From NCBI GenBank assembly GCA_002715465.1, contig PAYY01000007.1:193047-257046 (forward strand): a stretch of 64,000 nt of DNA, written 5' to 3'. Under the pieces are notes generated by a model. That model saw nothing but the letters and a program-made list of their open reading frames with translations. It ran no database searches and was not told the origin of the DNA. Of this stretch, positions 27,657 to 37,645 are shown in pieces. The translations under genes were made by a program, and so were the position numbers. This DNA is from Fidelibacterota bacterium. Lineage in GTDB: Bacteria; Marinisomatota; Marinisomatia; Marinisomatales; S15-B10. Positions within the stretch are counted from its first letter, which is position 1, and each line of letters begins with the position of its first letter.

Positions 27657-28925
27657 TTATATTGACTCTTTGTCAAAGGGAAATTCGAAAACTGAAAAAA
27701 CTGTATTTGCAATGTAATGGGTTCCAAAAATAAATGAAATATAGGATGGTTTTAATTTACATTGTTGGATACCTTCCAAAAGTGATGGTGCAGCTTTAGC
27801 CTTGATGCCTTCATTGGATAATAAGGTGGCAAGTGATCTAGAGTTATAAAATTCACTATTTGTAGGCTCTATAGTAATAACATCTTTTACTTTTTTACAA
27901 AGCACTTTTGCAATTTCCTTAACATCTTTATTTTTTTTAATTGCACATATTGCTTGAATTGGTATGTCAGGATAAATGTCAATCAGTGTATTTAGTGATG
28001 CATGAACCCCATTAGGGTTGTGCCCTACATCAAAATAGACTATTGGTTTCTGCCATACTAATTGTAATCTTCCAGGCCAAATCGTTTTCTTTATACCTTG
28101 CGCTATTTTCTCTTCTTTTATTTTGCTTTCAAGCATACGACAAGTAGCTATAGCTGTTTGAGCATTTGCAACTTGGTGGCTACCTAAAAACGGGGAGGAA
28201 AAAAATGTGTCTAGAGATCTAAAGCTGATTCCATTTGCATTTTGTTTGAAATTTGATATAGGACACAAATCTGAAGCGAAAAATAAAGGAGCCCCATTTT
28301 TTTTTGCAGCTTTTTCTATCACTGTTAACACTTCTTCTTTTTGGTTAGTTGTAATGACAGGGATGCCATTTTTAATTATCCCAGCTTTTTCAGTAGCAAT
28401 TTTAGTAAGGGTGTTGCCAAGATATTCCATATGGTCAAAGTCAATAGTTGTAATTACTGATGCAATTGATTCACATACATTGCTTGAGTCAAGCCTTCCT
28501 CCCATGCCGACTTCAATTACCCCAATATCAACATTCTCATGAGCAAAAAGACTATACATCATAGCTGTGGTTGTTTCAAAAAAGGTTGAGCCTAGTAAAT
28601 TAATTGTTTCTTGGTAATGCTTTAAAAATGATATTATGAATTCATCACTAATTGGAATGCCATTAATTCTAATTCTTTCATTGAATTTTACAAGGTGAGG
28701 AGAGGTATAAAGTCCTACTTTGAGACCAGAAATCTTAAGTATAGATGCTATCATTGCTGCTGTTGAACCTTTACCATTGGTCCCAGCAATATGAACGATA
28801 GGAATGCCTTTATGAGGATTATTACAACGACTGAGAAGTTCTATAGTACGATGTAAGCCAATTTTAATTCCTCGTCGTTTTAAAGTATACAGGTAATCTA
28901 GAGTAGCTTGATCCAGTCTTGACAT
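27657..28925 (-). CDS. folC: Bifunctional dihydrofolate synthase/folylpolyglutamate synthase
   Basis: An ATP-dependent Mur-ligase-fold enzyme that adds glutamate to dihydropteroate and folates. PIVHIAGTNGKGSTAAMIAS is the P-loop, LKVGLYTSPHLVKFNERI the folate-side motif, and IGVIEVGMGGRLDSSN the Omega-loop region; VYFDVGHNPNGVHA is in the C-terminal domain. 422 residues is standard. Polyglutamylated folate is used by MetH and ThyX, both encoded in this window. It follows the amidase by 34 bp. Confidence 0.94.
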   Translation of the reverse strand: MSRLDQATLDYLYTLKRRGIKIGLHRTIELLSRCNNPHKGIPIVHIAGTNGKGSTAAMIASILKISGLKVGLYTSPHLVKFNERIRINGIPISDEFIISFLKHYQETINLLGSTFFETTTAMMYSLFAHENVDIGVIEVGMGGRLDSSNVCESIASVITTIDFDHMEYLGNTLTKIATEKAGIIKNGIPVITTNQKEEVLTVIEKAAKKNGAPLFFASDLCPISNFKQNANGISFRSLDTFFSSPFLGSHQVANAQTAIATCRMLESKIKEEKIAQGIKKTIWPGRLQLVWQKPIVYFDVGHNPNGVHASLNTLIDIYPDIPIQAICAIKKNKDVKEIAKVLCKKVKDVITIEPTNSEFYNSRSLATLLSNEGIKAKAAPSLLEGIQQCKLKPSYISFIFGTHYIANTVFSVFEFPFDKESI

Positions 28926-28959
28926 GATCCCCTACGTGTCAGGCAGAAGAATTATTTTT

Positions 28960-30450
28960 TCAACCTTCATTTTCAAGAACACGTTCGTATTTATCTTTGA
29001 ATCGTTGAATTCCATTGAAAGTCGCTTGTGCAATGCTTTGACGATACCCTGGTTTCCTAAGTTGTTTTTCTTCTAGAGGATTTGAAAGAAAGCCAACTTC
29101 AAGAAATGCATGTGGCATTGACGCACCAACCAATACAAAAAAGCCAGCTTGTTTAACACCTCGATCAGGAGAAGGTATGCTATTTTTTAGCTCTGATTGA
29201 ACAGTGGCAGCAAGGTCTTCACTTTCTTTCATAAATGCATTTTGCATCAAAGAGGCAATAATAAAACTGTCCTCGGTTAGATGGTCATAACGAGAGGCTT
29301 CTTCTTCCATTTTTATTACTCCGTTCTCTCTTTCTGCCACATCAATAGCATCCGATGTTTTTCCTGGCCGAAGGATAAAGGTTTCGAAGCCTTTAACCCG
29401 CCTATTATGGTTAGCATTTGCATGGATACTAATAAAGAGTTTTCCGTTATTTTCATTCGCTATTTTAGTTCGCTGCCATAATGGCACAAAGATATCTTCA
29501 TCTCTAGTATAAACTACTTTTGCATTTGTATTTTTCTCAATAAGACGGCCTAAACGTTTTGCAATATCTAATGTAACGAATTTTTCTCTTAGCCCATATT
29601 TTCCGGTTGTTCCGGGATCTTTTCCACCGTGGCCAGCGTCAATTATGATTGTATCAATGTACCAAGCATTTTTTAGTTTCTGTATTTTATTAGCGCTAGA
29701 ACTTAAAGGGCTGCGTAAAGTGAGAACAATTTCATTTGGAGAATTATTTTGGTAAATCTCAAAGTCCTGAATTTCAGTTCTTAGTTGAAAAGCAATTTGT
29801 GCTGATAGACCTGTTTGGTCAACAGAGATGCCCCGTACAACACCCGCTAATTTCGCCTTTCTCAAGGTAGTGGAATCTGCTATTCCTCCAGAAATAGTAA
29901 GATAAAACCATCTATTGCGAGCCGACCATCCGGTAAATGAACCTTCTGCAAATGTTTTTGTTGTAGAAATCCTTATAACAGTACCATTGGCTTTTTCTTC
30001 AATATTTATTTGATTGATATTATAGGTAAGTAATTCAACCACAATACTATTCAACTTTTTATCAAAAGTAATTCCAGGAACAGCATGACGATGTAACACA
30101 TTTATAAAAGAATGCATTGGTACATAAATATCAATCCCATCAGAAAGTGAATGAAATGGCATTTGATATACTTGCTCATCAATAACAACAAATGAGCTAT
30201 AAGCTGAGATTTTTATTCTATGGCGACCAAAATAGATTACAACTTTACCTCTTGCATTGTTATTAAACACTCCTGCATTAAGTATCCTCACCATATCTGA
30301 GGTTGAAATATAGGTGGCATTACCTGTTTCAAACGTCTTAACTCTTTCATGTTTGGAAGGATCGTTTGGATAATGCACCGAAATATAGCTGGCATGCAAT
30401 ACTCCTATGAGAGTCATGTAAAAGGTGAAAATCAACTTTGTTTTGATCAC
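28960..30450 (-). CDS. N-acetylmuramoyl-L-alanine amidase (Amidase_3), secreted
   Basis: A zinc amidase that cleaves the stem peptide from muramic acid. A signal peptide covers about residues 1-20 (KLIFTFYMTLIGVLHAS). Residues ~25-145 resemble a copper-amine-oxidase-like N-terminal/stalk domain (FVVIDEQVYQMPFHSLSDG), and ~150-250 an AMIN-like beta domain. The catalytic domain follows from TIIIDAGHGGKDPG (His ligand), GLREKFVTLDIA (Glu ligand), FISIHANA (His ligand) to FLEVGFLSNP (catalytic Glu). 496 residues; the start is a GTG at 30450. It would act in cell separation and first in the long - strand block. Confidence 0.92.
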   Translation of the reverse strand: MIKTKLIFTFYMTLIGVLHASYISVHYPNDPSKHERVKTFETGNATYISTSDMVRILNAGVFNNNARGKVVIYFGRHRIKISAYSSFVVIDEQVYQMPFHSLSDGIDIYVPMHSFINVLHRHAVPGITFDKKLNSIVVELLTYNINQINIEEKANGTVIRISTTKTFAEGSFTGWSARNRWFYLTISGGIADSTTLRKAKLAGVVRGISVDQTGLSAQIAFQLRTEIQDFEIYQNNSPNEIVLTLRSPLSSSANKIQKLKNAWYIDTIIIDAGHGGKDPGTTGKYGLREKFVTLDIAKRLGRLIEKNTNAKVVYTRDEDIFVPLWQRTKIANENNGKLFISIHANANHNRRVKGFETFILRPGKTSDAIDVAERENGVIKMEEEASRYDHLTEDSFIIASLMQNAFMKESEDLAATVQSELKNSIPSPDRGVKQAGFFVLVGASMPHAFLEVGFLSNPLEEKQLRKPGYRQSIAQATFNGIQRFKDKYERVLENEG

Positions 30451-30512
30451 AGCTAAATTTATTGCCAGTTACTTCTAGAAGGCAAGAGACCCCTTTTTTT
30501 TCCTAAACTTAT

Positions 30513-30537
30513 AATTTGACCTTAATTATGTCAAATT
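30513..30537. promoter_or_regulatory. Inverted repeat upstream of ppc
   Basis: AATTTGAC at 30513-30520 and GTCAAATT at 30530-30537 are perfect 8-bp arms separated by 9 bp, within the 263-bp divergent gap between the amidase and ppc. It could be an operator for a dimeric regulator or a hairpin. The rest of the gap shows no RNA gene or convincing ORF. Confidence 0.35.
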
Positions 30538-30713
30538 AATGTTGTTTTAACTACGAAATTAATATGAGAAATCAATGGAATTTTGCAGATTGTTTGTTGA
30601 TTATATATTGTGAGGGATTGAGAGAATACAGTTCTTTGGTAGATTAGTGACATGATTTGGCTTTCAGTAATTTAGAAAAGAGTTCGACAATTAATTAAAG
30701 GCGTCTTCTGCAT

Positions 30714-33518
30714 ATGACATTATGGTATCCTGAAAAGGGAAAAAATCAAACAACTGATTCTATAACCGAGTCTTTTGTGGCATATTCGGCTGAAAAGTAT
30801 CTCTCGCCAACACTTAAAGAACGGATTGTTGAAATCACACTTCTCCTTGATGAAATTTATTCTGAGGTTGAATCCTCACAATATGAGAACTTGAAATATT
30901 CGGTATTGAAGAAAGTTGCTGATTACTCCAGGAGGAAAGATTCTTTGCCAGAGTTACGTTCTATTATTAACAAATGGAACTCGGATAATATGGAGTTTAG
31001 CTTAAGGTTTTTTACCACATTATTTAATCTGTTAAATCAGGCTGAATTGGAAGAAATAAACTCAATTAATCAAAAAAGAAAAAATCAAAGTTCAATTGCT
31101 AATCCACTATCTGATTCTATTTATGAAGCGGTGAAATATCTTAAAGACCGAGATGTTAAGGTTGAAGATGCTATAGAGATTTTAAAACGCTTAGATGTAA
31201 TCCCAACTTTTACTGCGCATCCAACTGAAGCAAGAAGGCAATCGCTTTTGGAAAAACAAAAGATAATTATTGCTGATCTTGAGAATTATCTTTTTGGGCA
31301 TTTAGGAAAATTAGAAAAAAAAGCTCTTAGAGAAAAAACAAAAAGGTCACTCGTTATGTTAATGTTAACAGACGATCTTAGAACTGTCAACTTAACCATT
31401 GAAGATGAGATAAAGAATACTATATACCATTGCATTGAAGCTCTATGGTATGCTGTCCCTGAGATTTACAAAGATCTAAAGGGAGCTTTTTTGATTTATT
31501 ATGAACACGATTTGGAAATAAACCCTTTCCTTCATTTTCGTTCATGGGTTGGTGGAGATAGAGATGGCAATCCAAATGTAAAAGCTACAACAACAGAATA
31601 TGCAATTAAATCTCAAAGAATAGCTATTCTTTCAAAGTATAGGGAATCACTTGATGAACTTTACAAGGATTTGAGCTTGATGATTCCGGAATCATTAACT
31701 GATGATAGGTTAATAAAATCAATTGATGAAGATATAAAAAACAATAAAATCCCAAAATTCATTCGTGATCGTTTAAAGAATGAACCTCTTAGACTTAAAG
31801 TCATATGTATGCAAACCAAACTAGATAGTTTCATGGACAGTATAAGTTCAGATGAAGTTTCAGATTGTTATTCCTCAGATAGCTTTATTAAGGATATTGA
31901 GGTATTAATTGGGGCTCTTAAGAGTTTGGTCTACCCTGCTCTATTCAAAACGGGACCATTGAATGATCTTTTGATTCGGGCTAAAACCTTTAGGTTTATT
32001 TTGATGAGTTTGGATGTTAGAGAACATTCTGATCGACACAGTGATGCACTTGATGAATTATTTAAAGTAAGAAAGAACTTATCTTATTCTTTACTATCTG
32101 AAAACGAGAAAATTTCATTTATAAAAAAAGCAATTAAAGAAGAAAAATCTATTGCAATTGAGGAGTTAACTAAATTCTCTGATCCAGTTAGAGAGACATT
32201 AAAAACATTCTTTATGATAAAAGATAAGTGTTTTGATGATCCAGATACCATTCGATCATATATAGTAAGTATGACACATACAACTTCAGATTTGCTTGAA
32301 GTGTTTCTTCTATTGAAAATGACTGGATCAGTTATTCTAAAAGGAGGAAAAATAATTTCATATTTAGACATCATTCCTTTATATGAAACAATAGATGATC
32401 TAAGTAATGCAGCAAATTTAATTTCTGATGTTCTCGAAGAACCTCTGTACAATAGTTACGTAAAGAGTAGAGGAGTTTTTCAAGAAATAATGCTTGGTTA
32501 TTCCGATAGTAACAAAGATGGTGGAATGGGAATGGCAACCTTTGCTTTGAATACGGCTCAAGAAAGTCTTGCTGAAGTTTTATCTGCTAAGAATATTGGC
32601 TTGCGACTTTTTCATGGTCGTGGAGGATCTGTAAGTAGAGGTGGGGGAAGGACGAATGCAGCAATACTTGCTCTGCCACCGTTATGTCAAAATGGTCGTA
32701 TTAGAATGACAGAACAAGGCGAGGTTATATCATATAGATATGGGTCGGTTCCTACAGCAAAACGGCACCTAGAACAAATTATAAGTGCTGTAATTAAAGG
32801 GTTCATTACAAAATCAGACTCTCAGTCTTTAAAAGGAAATAACTTGTTATTAAGTATTGCAGAACAATCTCAGAAAACTTACAAAAAGTTTATCCTTTCA
32901 GATCAATGTTGGGAGTTTTTTATTAATAGCTCACCAATTAAACATATTAGTCGATTGCCAATTGCATCTAGGCCAGCTTCCAGGAAAAGCTTGGAAACTA
33001 AAAGAGTAGATTTCGATGGTTTGAGAGCAATACCATGGGTTTTTTCATGGGTGCAAACTCGGTACAATATTCCAGGTTGGTTTGGATTAGGTACAGCATT
33101 GGAAACAATTTCTAACAAAGACAATTCTATTGATGCTCTTCAACAACTTTATTTGAATTCACCAATTTTTAATCATTTGCTTAATAACATGTCATTTGAA
33201 ATGGCAAGATGTCGTTTAGATATATCGAAGCTATATTCAGATTTAAGCGCAAGTGCAGAGTTCCATAAAATCATTCTTTTAGAATATAAACGTTGTTTAA
33301 AAATGTTCAAGCTTATCACTGGAAACAAAACACTTTTAGAAAGGAATCCCGTGATAGAAAAATCAATCAAATTCCGCAACCCTCTTGCTGATATAATTAA
33401 TTTAATTCAGTTAGAGCTTCTTAATCGTTGGCGTGATGAAAAAAGGACTGATCGTTTGCAAAAATCTATTTTTGCTAGTATCAATGGGGTTGCTGCTTCA
33501 ATGCAAACAACAGGATAA
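30714..33518 (+). CDS. ppc: Phosphoenolpyruvate carboxylase
   Basis: Makes oxaloacetate from PEP and bicarbonate, the main anaplerotic route; it can feed the aspartate aminotransferase and malate dehydrogenase also encoded here. The 934-residue protein has FTAHPTEARRQ with the catalytic His near residue 169, RSWVGGDRDGNPNV, GYSDSNKDGG with the catalytic Lys, and LFHGRGGSVSRGGG with the mobile glycine loop. The C-terminus ends QTTG where most enzymes have QNTG. An allosteric aspartate site is expected but was not checked residue by residue. Confidence 0.95.
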   Translation: MTLWYPEKGKNQTTDSITESFVAYSAEKYLSPTLKERIVEITLLLDEIYSEVESSQYENLKYSVLKKVADYSRRKDSLPELRSIINKWNSDNMEFSLRFFTTLFNLLNQAELEEINSINQKRKNQSSIANPLSDSIYEAVKYLKDRDVKVEDAIEILKRLDVIPTFTAHPTEARRQSLLEKQKIIIADLENYLFGHLGKLEKKALREKTKRSLVMLMLTDDLRTVNLTIEDEIKNTIYHCIEALWYAVPEIYKDLKGAFLIYYEHDLEINPFLHFRSWVGGDRDGNPNVKATTTEYAIKSQRIAILSKYRESLDELYKDLSLMIPESLTDDRLIKSIDEDIKNNKIPKFIRDRLKNEPLRLKVICMQTKLDSFMDSISSDEVSDCYSSDSFIKDIEVLIGALKSLVYPALFKTGPLNDLLIRAKTFRFILMSLDVREHSDRHSDALDELFKVRKNLSYSLLSENEKISFIKKAIKEEKSIAIEELTKFSDPVRETLKTFFMIKDKCFDDPDTIRSYIVSMTHTTSDLLEVFLLLKMTGSVILKGGKIISYLDIIPLYETIDDLSNAANLISDVLEEPLYNSYVKSRGVFQEIMLGYSDSNKDGGMGMATFALNTAQESLAEVLSAKNIGLRLFHGRGGSVSRGGGRTNAAILALPPLCQNGRIRMTEQGEVISYRYGSVPTAKRHLEQIISAVIKGFITKSDSQSLKGNNLLLSIAEQSQKTYKKFILSDQCWEFFINSSPIKHISRLPIASRPASRKSLETKRVDFDGLRAIPWVFSWVQTRYNIPGWFGLGTALETISNKDNSIDALQQLYLNSPIFNHLLNNMSFEMARCRLDISKLYSDLSASAEFHKIILLEYKRCLKMFKLITGNKTLLERNPVIEKSIKFRNPLADIINLIQLELLNRWRDEKRTDRLQKSIFASINGVAASMQTTG

Positions 33519-33549
33519 AAGAATCATTTGTTAGAAAGGGAGGTTTCAA

Positions 33550-34347
33550 TTGAATTATAAAAACAGACAAGAATTGGAGGAATATTTTGCGGAAAATTTC
33601 CACTCATCATTATTCCCAATTTTATCTGAACACTATCTGTTAGATGGTGATTTAGACCGTGCCGAACGCGTATGTGATATTGGCCTTAAACTTAATAAGA
33701 GTTCAATAATTGGACTTTTTCTAAAAGCTCGAATTCTCATGGCAAAAAAAGATTTTATTGCGGTAGAACAATATTTAAAAAAAATTATTTCATCTGACCC
33801 AGGTTTTTTAAACGCTTTAGTTTTGATGTTAGAAGTTCAATCCAAATTGAAACAACCTAAATTAATTCAAAAGAAGTATTGTGAGGACATACTCGCCTTA
33901 GATCCTAGTAATTTACAAGCAGAGAAAAAACTTAAAGAATTAAATAAGATTCATGGAACAAAAAAAGTTATAACTAGGAAAAAATTAAAACATTCAAGTT
34001 TAGATAAAAGAAATAAGCAAAATAAAAAAAATAGTTTAGCGAATAAATCTCAGAACAAAAAAAGTGTGAAACGTAGCAAATCTTCAGCCGTTAAAAATGC
34101 TAACCCTAAAATTGCAAAAGAAAAGGTTAAATCGTCTCTTCAGAAAAATCTAGGCCATAGCACTTTTGAAATATCACCGAACCTCGCAACATTTACTCTT
34201 GTAAAGGTGTTAAGAAGTCAAAAACTATATGATCGAGCCCTTGAAGTATTGTCAGTTATGTCACGCAAGGATGGAGTAAATAAAAAAAAAATATCTCAAC
34301 AGAAAAAATCAATTCTTTCATTAATAGCAAAAGAAGGATCAATGTAA
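33550..34347 (+). CDS. TPR-like protein with lysine-rich linker
   Basis: A 265-residue protein of unknown role. Residues 1-~125 form repeated helical pairs of TPR type (DGDLDRAERVCDIGLKLNK, then AVEQYLKKIISSDPGFLNAL). A very basic, low-complexity linker of Lys/Asn/Ser spans ~130-200. A last TPR-like unit (FTLVKVLRSQKLYDRALEVL) closes the protein. There is no signal peptide. It starts with TTG behind a strong GGGAGG Shine-Dalgarno, so the TTG is credible. Its stop directly abuts the TTG of pepP. A scaffolding role is likely for such repeats, but the partner is unknown. Confidence 0.7.
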   Translation: MNYKNRQELEEYFAENFHSSLFPILSEHYLLDGDLDRAERVCDIGLKLNKSSIIGLFLKARILMAKKDFIAVEQYLKKIISSDPGFLNALVLMLEVQSKLKQPKLIQKKYCEDILALDPSNLQAEKKLKELNKIHGTKKVITRKKLKHSSLDKRNKQNKKNSLANKSQNKKSVKRSKSSAVKNANPKIAKEKVKSSLQKNLGHSTFEISPNLATFTLVKVLRSQKLYDRALEVLSVMSRKDGVNKKKISQQKKSILSLIAKEGSM

Positions 34348-35427
34348 TTGAATTACAATGAATCACGCATAAAAGCTGTTAGAAGTTCCTTGGAGAAAGA
34401 AGATTGTTCTGCTGTCTATATTACTAATCTTACTAATATACGATATTTGTCGGGTTTTACGGGCTCCTCCGGTAGTTGTTTTATTTCAGATAAAATGGCC
34501 TATTTTGTTTCAGATGGCAGGTATCAAACACAATCAAAAGAAGAGGTTCGTGATATGGAAATAATTATTTCCAATAAACCACATATTGAAACATTAGTTT
34601 CTAAAGGAATAATTACTAGTAAACAAAAAATTGCATTTGAAGCAGATGATATAAGCATTAACGGTTTAAATAATATCAAAACAATAGTATCAGATTGTAC
34701 ATGGGTGGAAACGACTCAACTGGTTGAAAAAATTGCGATGGTTAAAGACGAGCATGAAATTCTATCTACCCGAACTGCCATTGAAATAACTGATGCTGTA
34801 TTTGAACAAATTATTCCAGAAGTTCGACCAGGTGCTATAGAAAAAGAGATAGCAGCTAAGATCTCATTTGCTTGCAAAATATTAGGTGCTGAAACGGATG
34901 CCTTTGAACCCATTATCGCTTCTGGAGTAAGGTCAGCTTTGCCTCATGCTAAGCCTACGGAAAAGATAATAGAACAAGGTGACTTTGTAGTACTTGATTT
35001 TGGTGCTAAGTATGATGGTTATCATGCTGATATGACAAGAACTATAGTTGCCGGGAAGGCTACATCTAAACACTCTGAAATATATAATATTGTATATGAA
35101 GCCCAAAAATGTGGTTGTGAAGCAGCTATTCATGGAATAGAATGCAAAGAGATCGATTCAGTTTGTCGGGAATATATTAATAAAAAAGGGTATAAAAAGT
35201 TTTTTAACCATAACACAGGTCATGGCCTTGGTTTAGAAATTCATACAAACCCTCGTTTTTCTCCTGTTAGCAATGATAAGGTGTATGAAAATTATATAAT
35301 GACGATAGAGCCTGGAATTTATCTTCCAAATTTTGGTGGTGTACGAATAGAAGATGATATTCTTATAAAAAGGGATGGATATGAAATACTAAATCATTCA
35401 ACCAAGGAATTATTAGAGATCAAGTAA
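34348..35427 (+). CDS. pepP: Xaa-Pro aminopeptidase, M24 metallopeptidase
   Basis: A pita-bread-fold dimetal peptidase that removes N-terminal residues before proline. Residues 1-~125 are the creatinase-like N-terminal domain (AVYITNLTNIRYLSGFTGS). The catalytic domain has the five metal ligands in VVLDFGAKYDGYHADMTRT (two Asp), HNTGHGLGLEIHTNP (His), MTIEPGIYLP (Glu) and VRIEDDILI (Glu). 359 residues is normal. The start is TTG at 34348, touching the preceding stop. Confidence 0.93.
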   Translation: MNYNESRIKAVRSSLEKEDCSAVYITNLTNIRYLSGFTGSSGSCFISDKMAYFVSDGRYQTQSKEEVRDMEIIISNKPHIETLVSKGIITSKQKIAFEADDISINGLNNIKTIVSDCTWVETTQLVEKIAMVKDEHEILSTRTAIEITDAVFEQIIPEVRPGAIEKEIAAKISFACKILGAETDAFEPIIASGVRSALPHAKPTEKIIEQGDFVVLDFGAKYDGYHADMTRTIVAGKATSKHSEIYNIVYEAQKCGCEAAIHGIECKEIDSVCREYINKKGYKKFFNHNTGHGLGLEIHTNPRFSPVSNDKVYENYIMTIEPGIYLPNFGGVRIEDDILIKRDGYEILNHSTKELLEIK

Positions 35428-35530
35428 ATGAATTTTCTATAATTTCTTTGATATGAAAGAATTTCAAGCTTTGATTAAGATCAAACTGAAATTTTGATAT
35501 GTCTATAGATTATACAAATATAATGGTCTA

Positions 35531-36229
35531 ATGAAAAAAAATCTTCTTTTCATTTTTGTATTTATTTCTACCTTATCAGCTGAATTTGATATTAATGAAT
35601 TTATTAGTAAAGGGATAAGAGAATCATATGGTTCTCCTGAAAATTTGCAACTAATGACAGTGGCTTCTTTAGCTATTTTTGGTTTGATTAATTATGATGA
35701 TGATATGAGGGAATTAAGTCAAAAAAAGCCTGTAATGTCTAAAAAACTATCAAAATTATTAGATATCTATGGAGGCCGTTGGGCCTATCCAACCTTACTT
35801 GGAATGATTGCTTTTAGTCCAACTGCAAAAAAAGAAAAAGCTAACCAGCTTATCTTTGCTTCATCATCGATTGGGGCAACTATTGCGACAACGTATTTAA
35901 TTAAATTCAGCATTAGTCGTCTGCGACCTGATGGTAGCAATAGACGCTCATTTCCTTCTGGGCATACTTCAGGAAGTTTTGTTTTGGCAGCAATTACCCA
36001 TGAACTATATGGAAAAGAATTAGGTTCATTGTTATATGTAGTAGGATCACTGGTTGGAGCTCAAAGAGTTTTTTCAAATAAGCATTGGTTTACAGATGTA
36101 ATTGCTGGGGCAACATTAGGAACAATGATAGGTCGAGGATTCAGTATTGCTTTTAATTCATTAGGAAAGGATTCTTCTAATAAACGTACCACTGATTTTT
36201 ACATTCGTTTTTCAATACCAATTCACTGA
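35531..36229 (+). CDS. PAP2-family membrane phosphatase
   Basis: A type 2 phosphatidic acid phosphatase-related enzyme of 232 residues. An N-terminal signal-like segment (NLLFIFVFISTLSA) precedes a region with membrane helices. The three family motifs are present: KFSISRLRP (K-x6-R-P), FPSGH and AQRVFSNKHWFTDVIAG (S/R-x5-H-x3-D). It probably dephosphorylates a lipid phosphate such as phosphatidate or undecaprenyl diphosphate on the outer face of the inner membrane; which one is not visible. Confidence 0.88.
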   Translation: MKKNLLFIFVFISTLSAEFDINEFISKGIRESYGSPENLQLMTVASLAIFGLINYDDDMRELSQKKPVMSKKLSKLLDIYGGRWAYPTLLGMIAFSPTAKKEKANQLIFASSSIGATIATTYLIKFSISRLRPDGSNRRSFPSGHTSGSFVLAAITHELYGKELGSLLYVVGSLVGAQRVFSNKHWFTDVIAGATLGTMIGRGFSIAFNSLGKDSSNKRTTDFYIRFSIPIH

Positions 36230-36294
36230 AAAAAATGATAATGGTTCTTTGAATGAAATGACATTTTTGACTATGTTACTTTAGAATTGATTTT

Positions 36295-37182
36295 ATGTCT
36301 GATATTTCTATTAGATTACATTTGGACCCTGCAATTATTATTGATGGCGCAATGGGGACTCTTTTATTAGATAGAGGTTTGAATGTAAGCTTACCCCTTT
36401 GGTCAGCGAAGACTCTAGAAAAATCTGGAAAAGTGGTGGAAGAAATTCACAAAGATTATATAAATGCTGGTGCTGAAATAATTACTACGAATACCTTCCG
36501 TACCACAACAAGAACATTTTTAAAAGTTACACAAGGGAATTTAGACAAAGCAAGAGAGTACGCTTGGAATAATTGTAAGATAGCTGTCAAGGCAGCCAAA
36601 AAAGTAGCTGGAAAGAATATTTTTGTAGCAGGTTCTATTGCACCTCTTGAAGATTGTTATATTCCAGAATTATTTCCTGGAGAAAAATCTGGATTTCTTG
36701 AATTTAGAGAGCTAGGAAAATGGTTAGTTGAATTAGGTGTAGATTTGTTTTTAATTGAAACAATGGGAAATGTTGCTGAGGCAAAATGCGCTCTTCGGGC
36801 AGTTAATAAATATCCAATAGCAAAATGGGTAAGTTTTATAATTAAGGATCCTCAAACAATTCTTGATGGTACTAATTTAAAAGAAGGCGCCAGAATTGCT
36901 GAAAGTGAAGGAGCATCCGTAATATTAATTAATTGTTCAAGGCTTAACGATTCTATTAAAGCTATGAGAATTCTAGCAAATACTGTTTCTATTCCAATTG
37001 GGGTATACCCCAACCTAGGGAAAACTGATCCAGAGCCTGACGGTTTTATTCAAGAGCTTTATTCTAAGGAAGAATTTATTAAAATGATGCAAGAAGCAAT
37101 TGCAAGTGGTGCTAAGATTGTCGGGGCTTGCTGTGGCTCTACTCCTCAATATATTGCATCGCTAAAAGATAGTATAAAATAA
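36295..37182 (+). CDS. Homocysteine S-methyltransferase domain protein (BHMT/MetH-N type)
   Basis: A stand-alone zinc-dependent homocysteine methyltransferase domain of 295 residues. IIDGAMGTLLLDRGLN opens the barrel, ILINCSRLND gives the first zinc Cys, and GAKIVGACCGSTPQYI the paired zinc cysteines. The methyl donor (betaine, S-methylmethionine or another) cannot be read from sequence. It is distinct from the full-length MetH at 46644, so the organism has two homocysteine-methylation enzymes. No riboswitch-like structure is seen in the 65 bp before it. Confidence 0.88.
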   Translation: MSDISIRLHLDPAIIIDGAMGTLLLDRGLNVSLPLWSAKTLEKSGKVVEEIHKDYINAGAEIITTNTFRTTTRTFLKVTQGNLDKAREYAWNNCKIAVKAAKKVAGKNIFVAGSIAPLEDCYIPELFPGEKSGFLEFRELGKWLVELGVDLFLIETMGNVAEAKCALRAVNKYPIAKWVSFIIKDPQTILDGTNLKEGARIAESEGASVILINCSRLNDSIKAMRILANTVSIPIGVYPNLGKTDPEPDGFIQELYSKEEFIKMMQEAIASGAKIVGACCGSTPQYIASLKDSIK

Positions 37183-37218
37183 ATTAATTTTTTGAGAAAT
37201 AATTTGTACTTTACAAGT

Positions 37219-37644
37219 ATGGATTTTGGTGAACTATTGAATGAACTGGCAGTGTCTCTTAGCGCACTGCATAGGCGTGATATATGTAAAAAAGGTGAAA
37301 CATTGTCTCTTTGTTTTATGCTGTCTTCTATTCAAAATAAAGGAATTCAAATGAGCAGTCTTGCATATAAGCTTGGTGTTGACAATAGCACTTTAACAAG
37401 ACTCGTTGAAAATTTAGAAAGAAAACAATTGGCTTTTCGCCAAAGGGATGAGGCTGATAAAAGGATTATTAATGTGTTTTTGACAAAAGGTGGGGAAGAG
37501 CTAATGCTACAATTTTCTAAAAGAATAGAATCTCTAGGGAAAAAAATCTTTGAGGACATTTCAATTGATAAGCGGGAGAGCGTAAAAGAAGCTTTAGAAT
37601 TAGTGCTTTGGTGTTTAACGAGGGAAAGAATGTATAGGAAATAA
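37219..37644 (+). CDS. MarR-family transcriptional regulator
   Basis: A winged-helix dimeric repressor type. LCFMLSSIQNKGIQMSSLA and LGVDNSTLTRLVENLERK form the helix-turn-helix with the recognition helix, and the wing is RQRDEADKRIINVFLTKGG, with the D-x-R pair typical of MarR. I start it at ATG 37219; in-frame TTG codons at 37192 and 37204 are possible, none with a clear Shine-Dalgarno. It lies directly before mutY (1 bp), so they are co-transcribed; its targets are unknown. Confidence 0.87.
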   Translation: MDFGELLNELAVSLSALHRRDICKKGETLSLCFMLSSIQNKGIQMSSLAYKLGVDNSTLTRLVENLERKQLAFRQRDEADKRIINVFLTKGGEELMLQFSKRIESLGKKIFEDISIDKRESVKEALELVLWCLTRERMYRK

Positions 37645-37645
37645 T

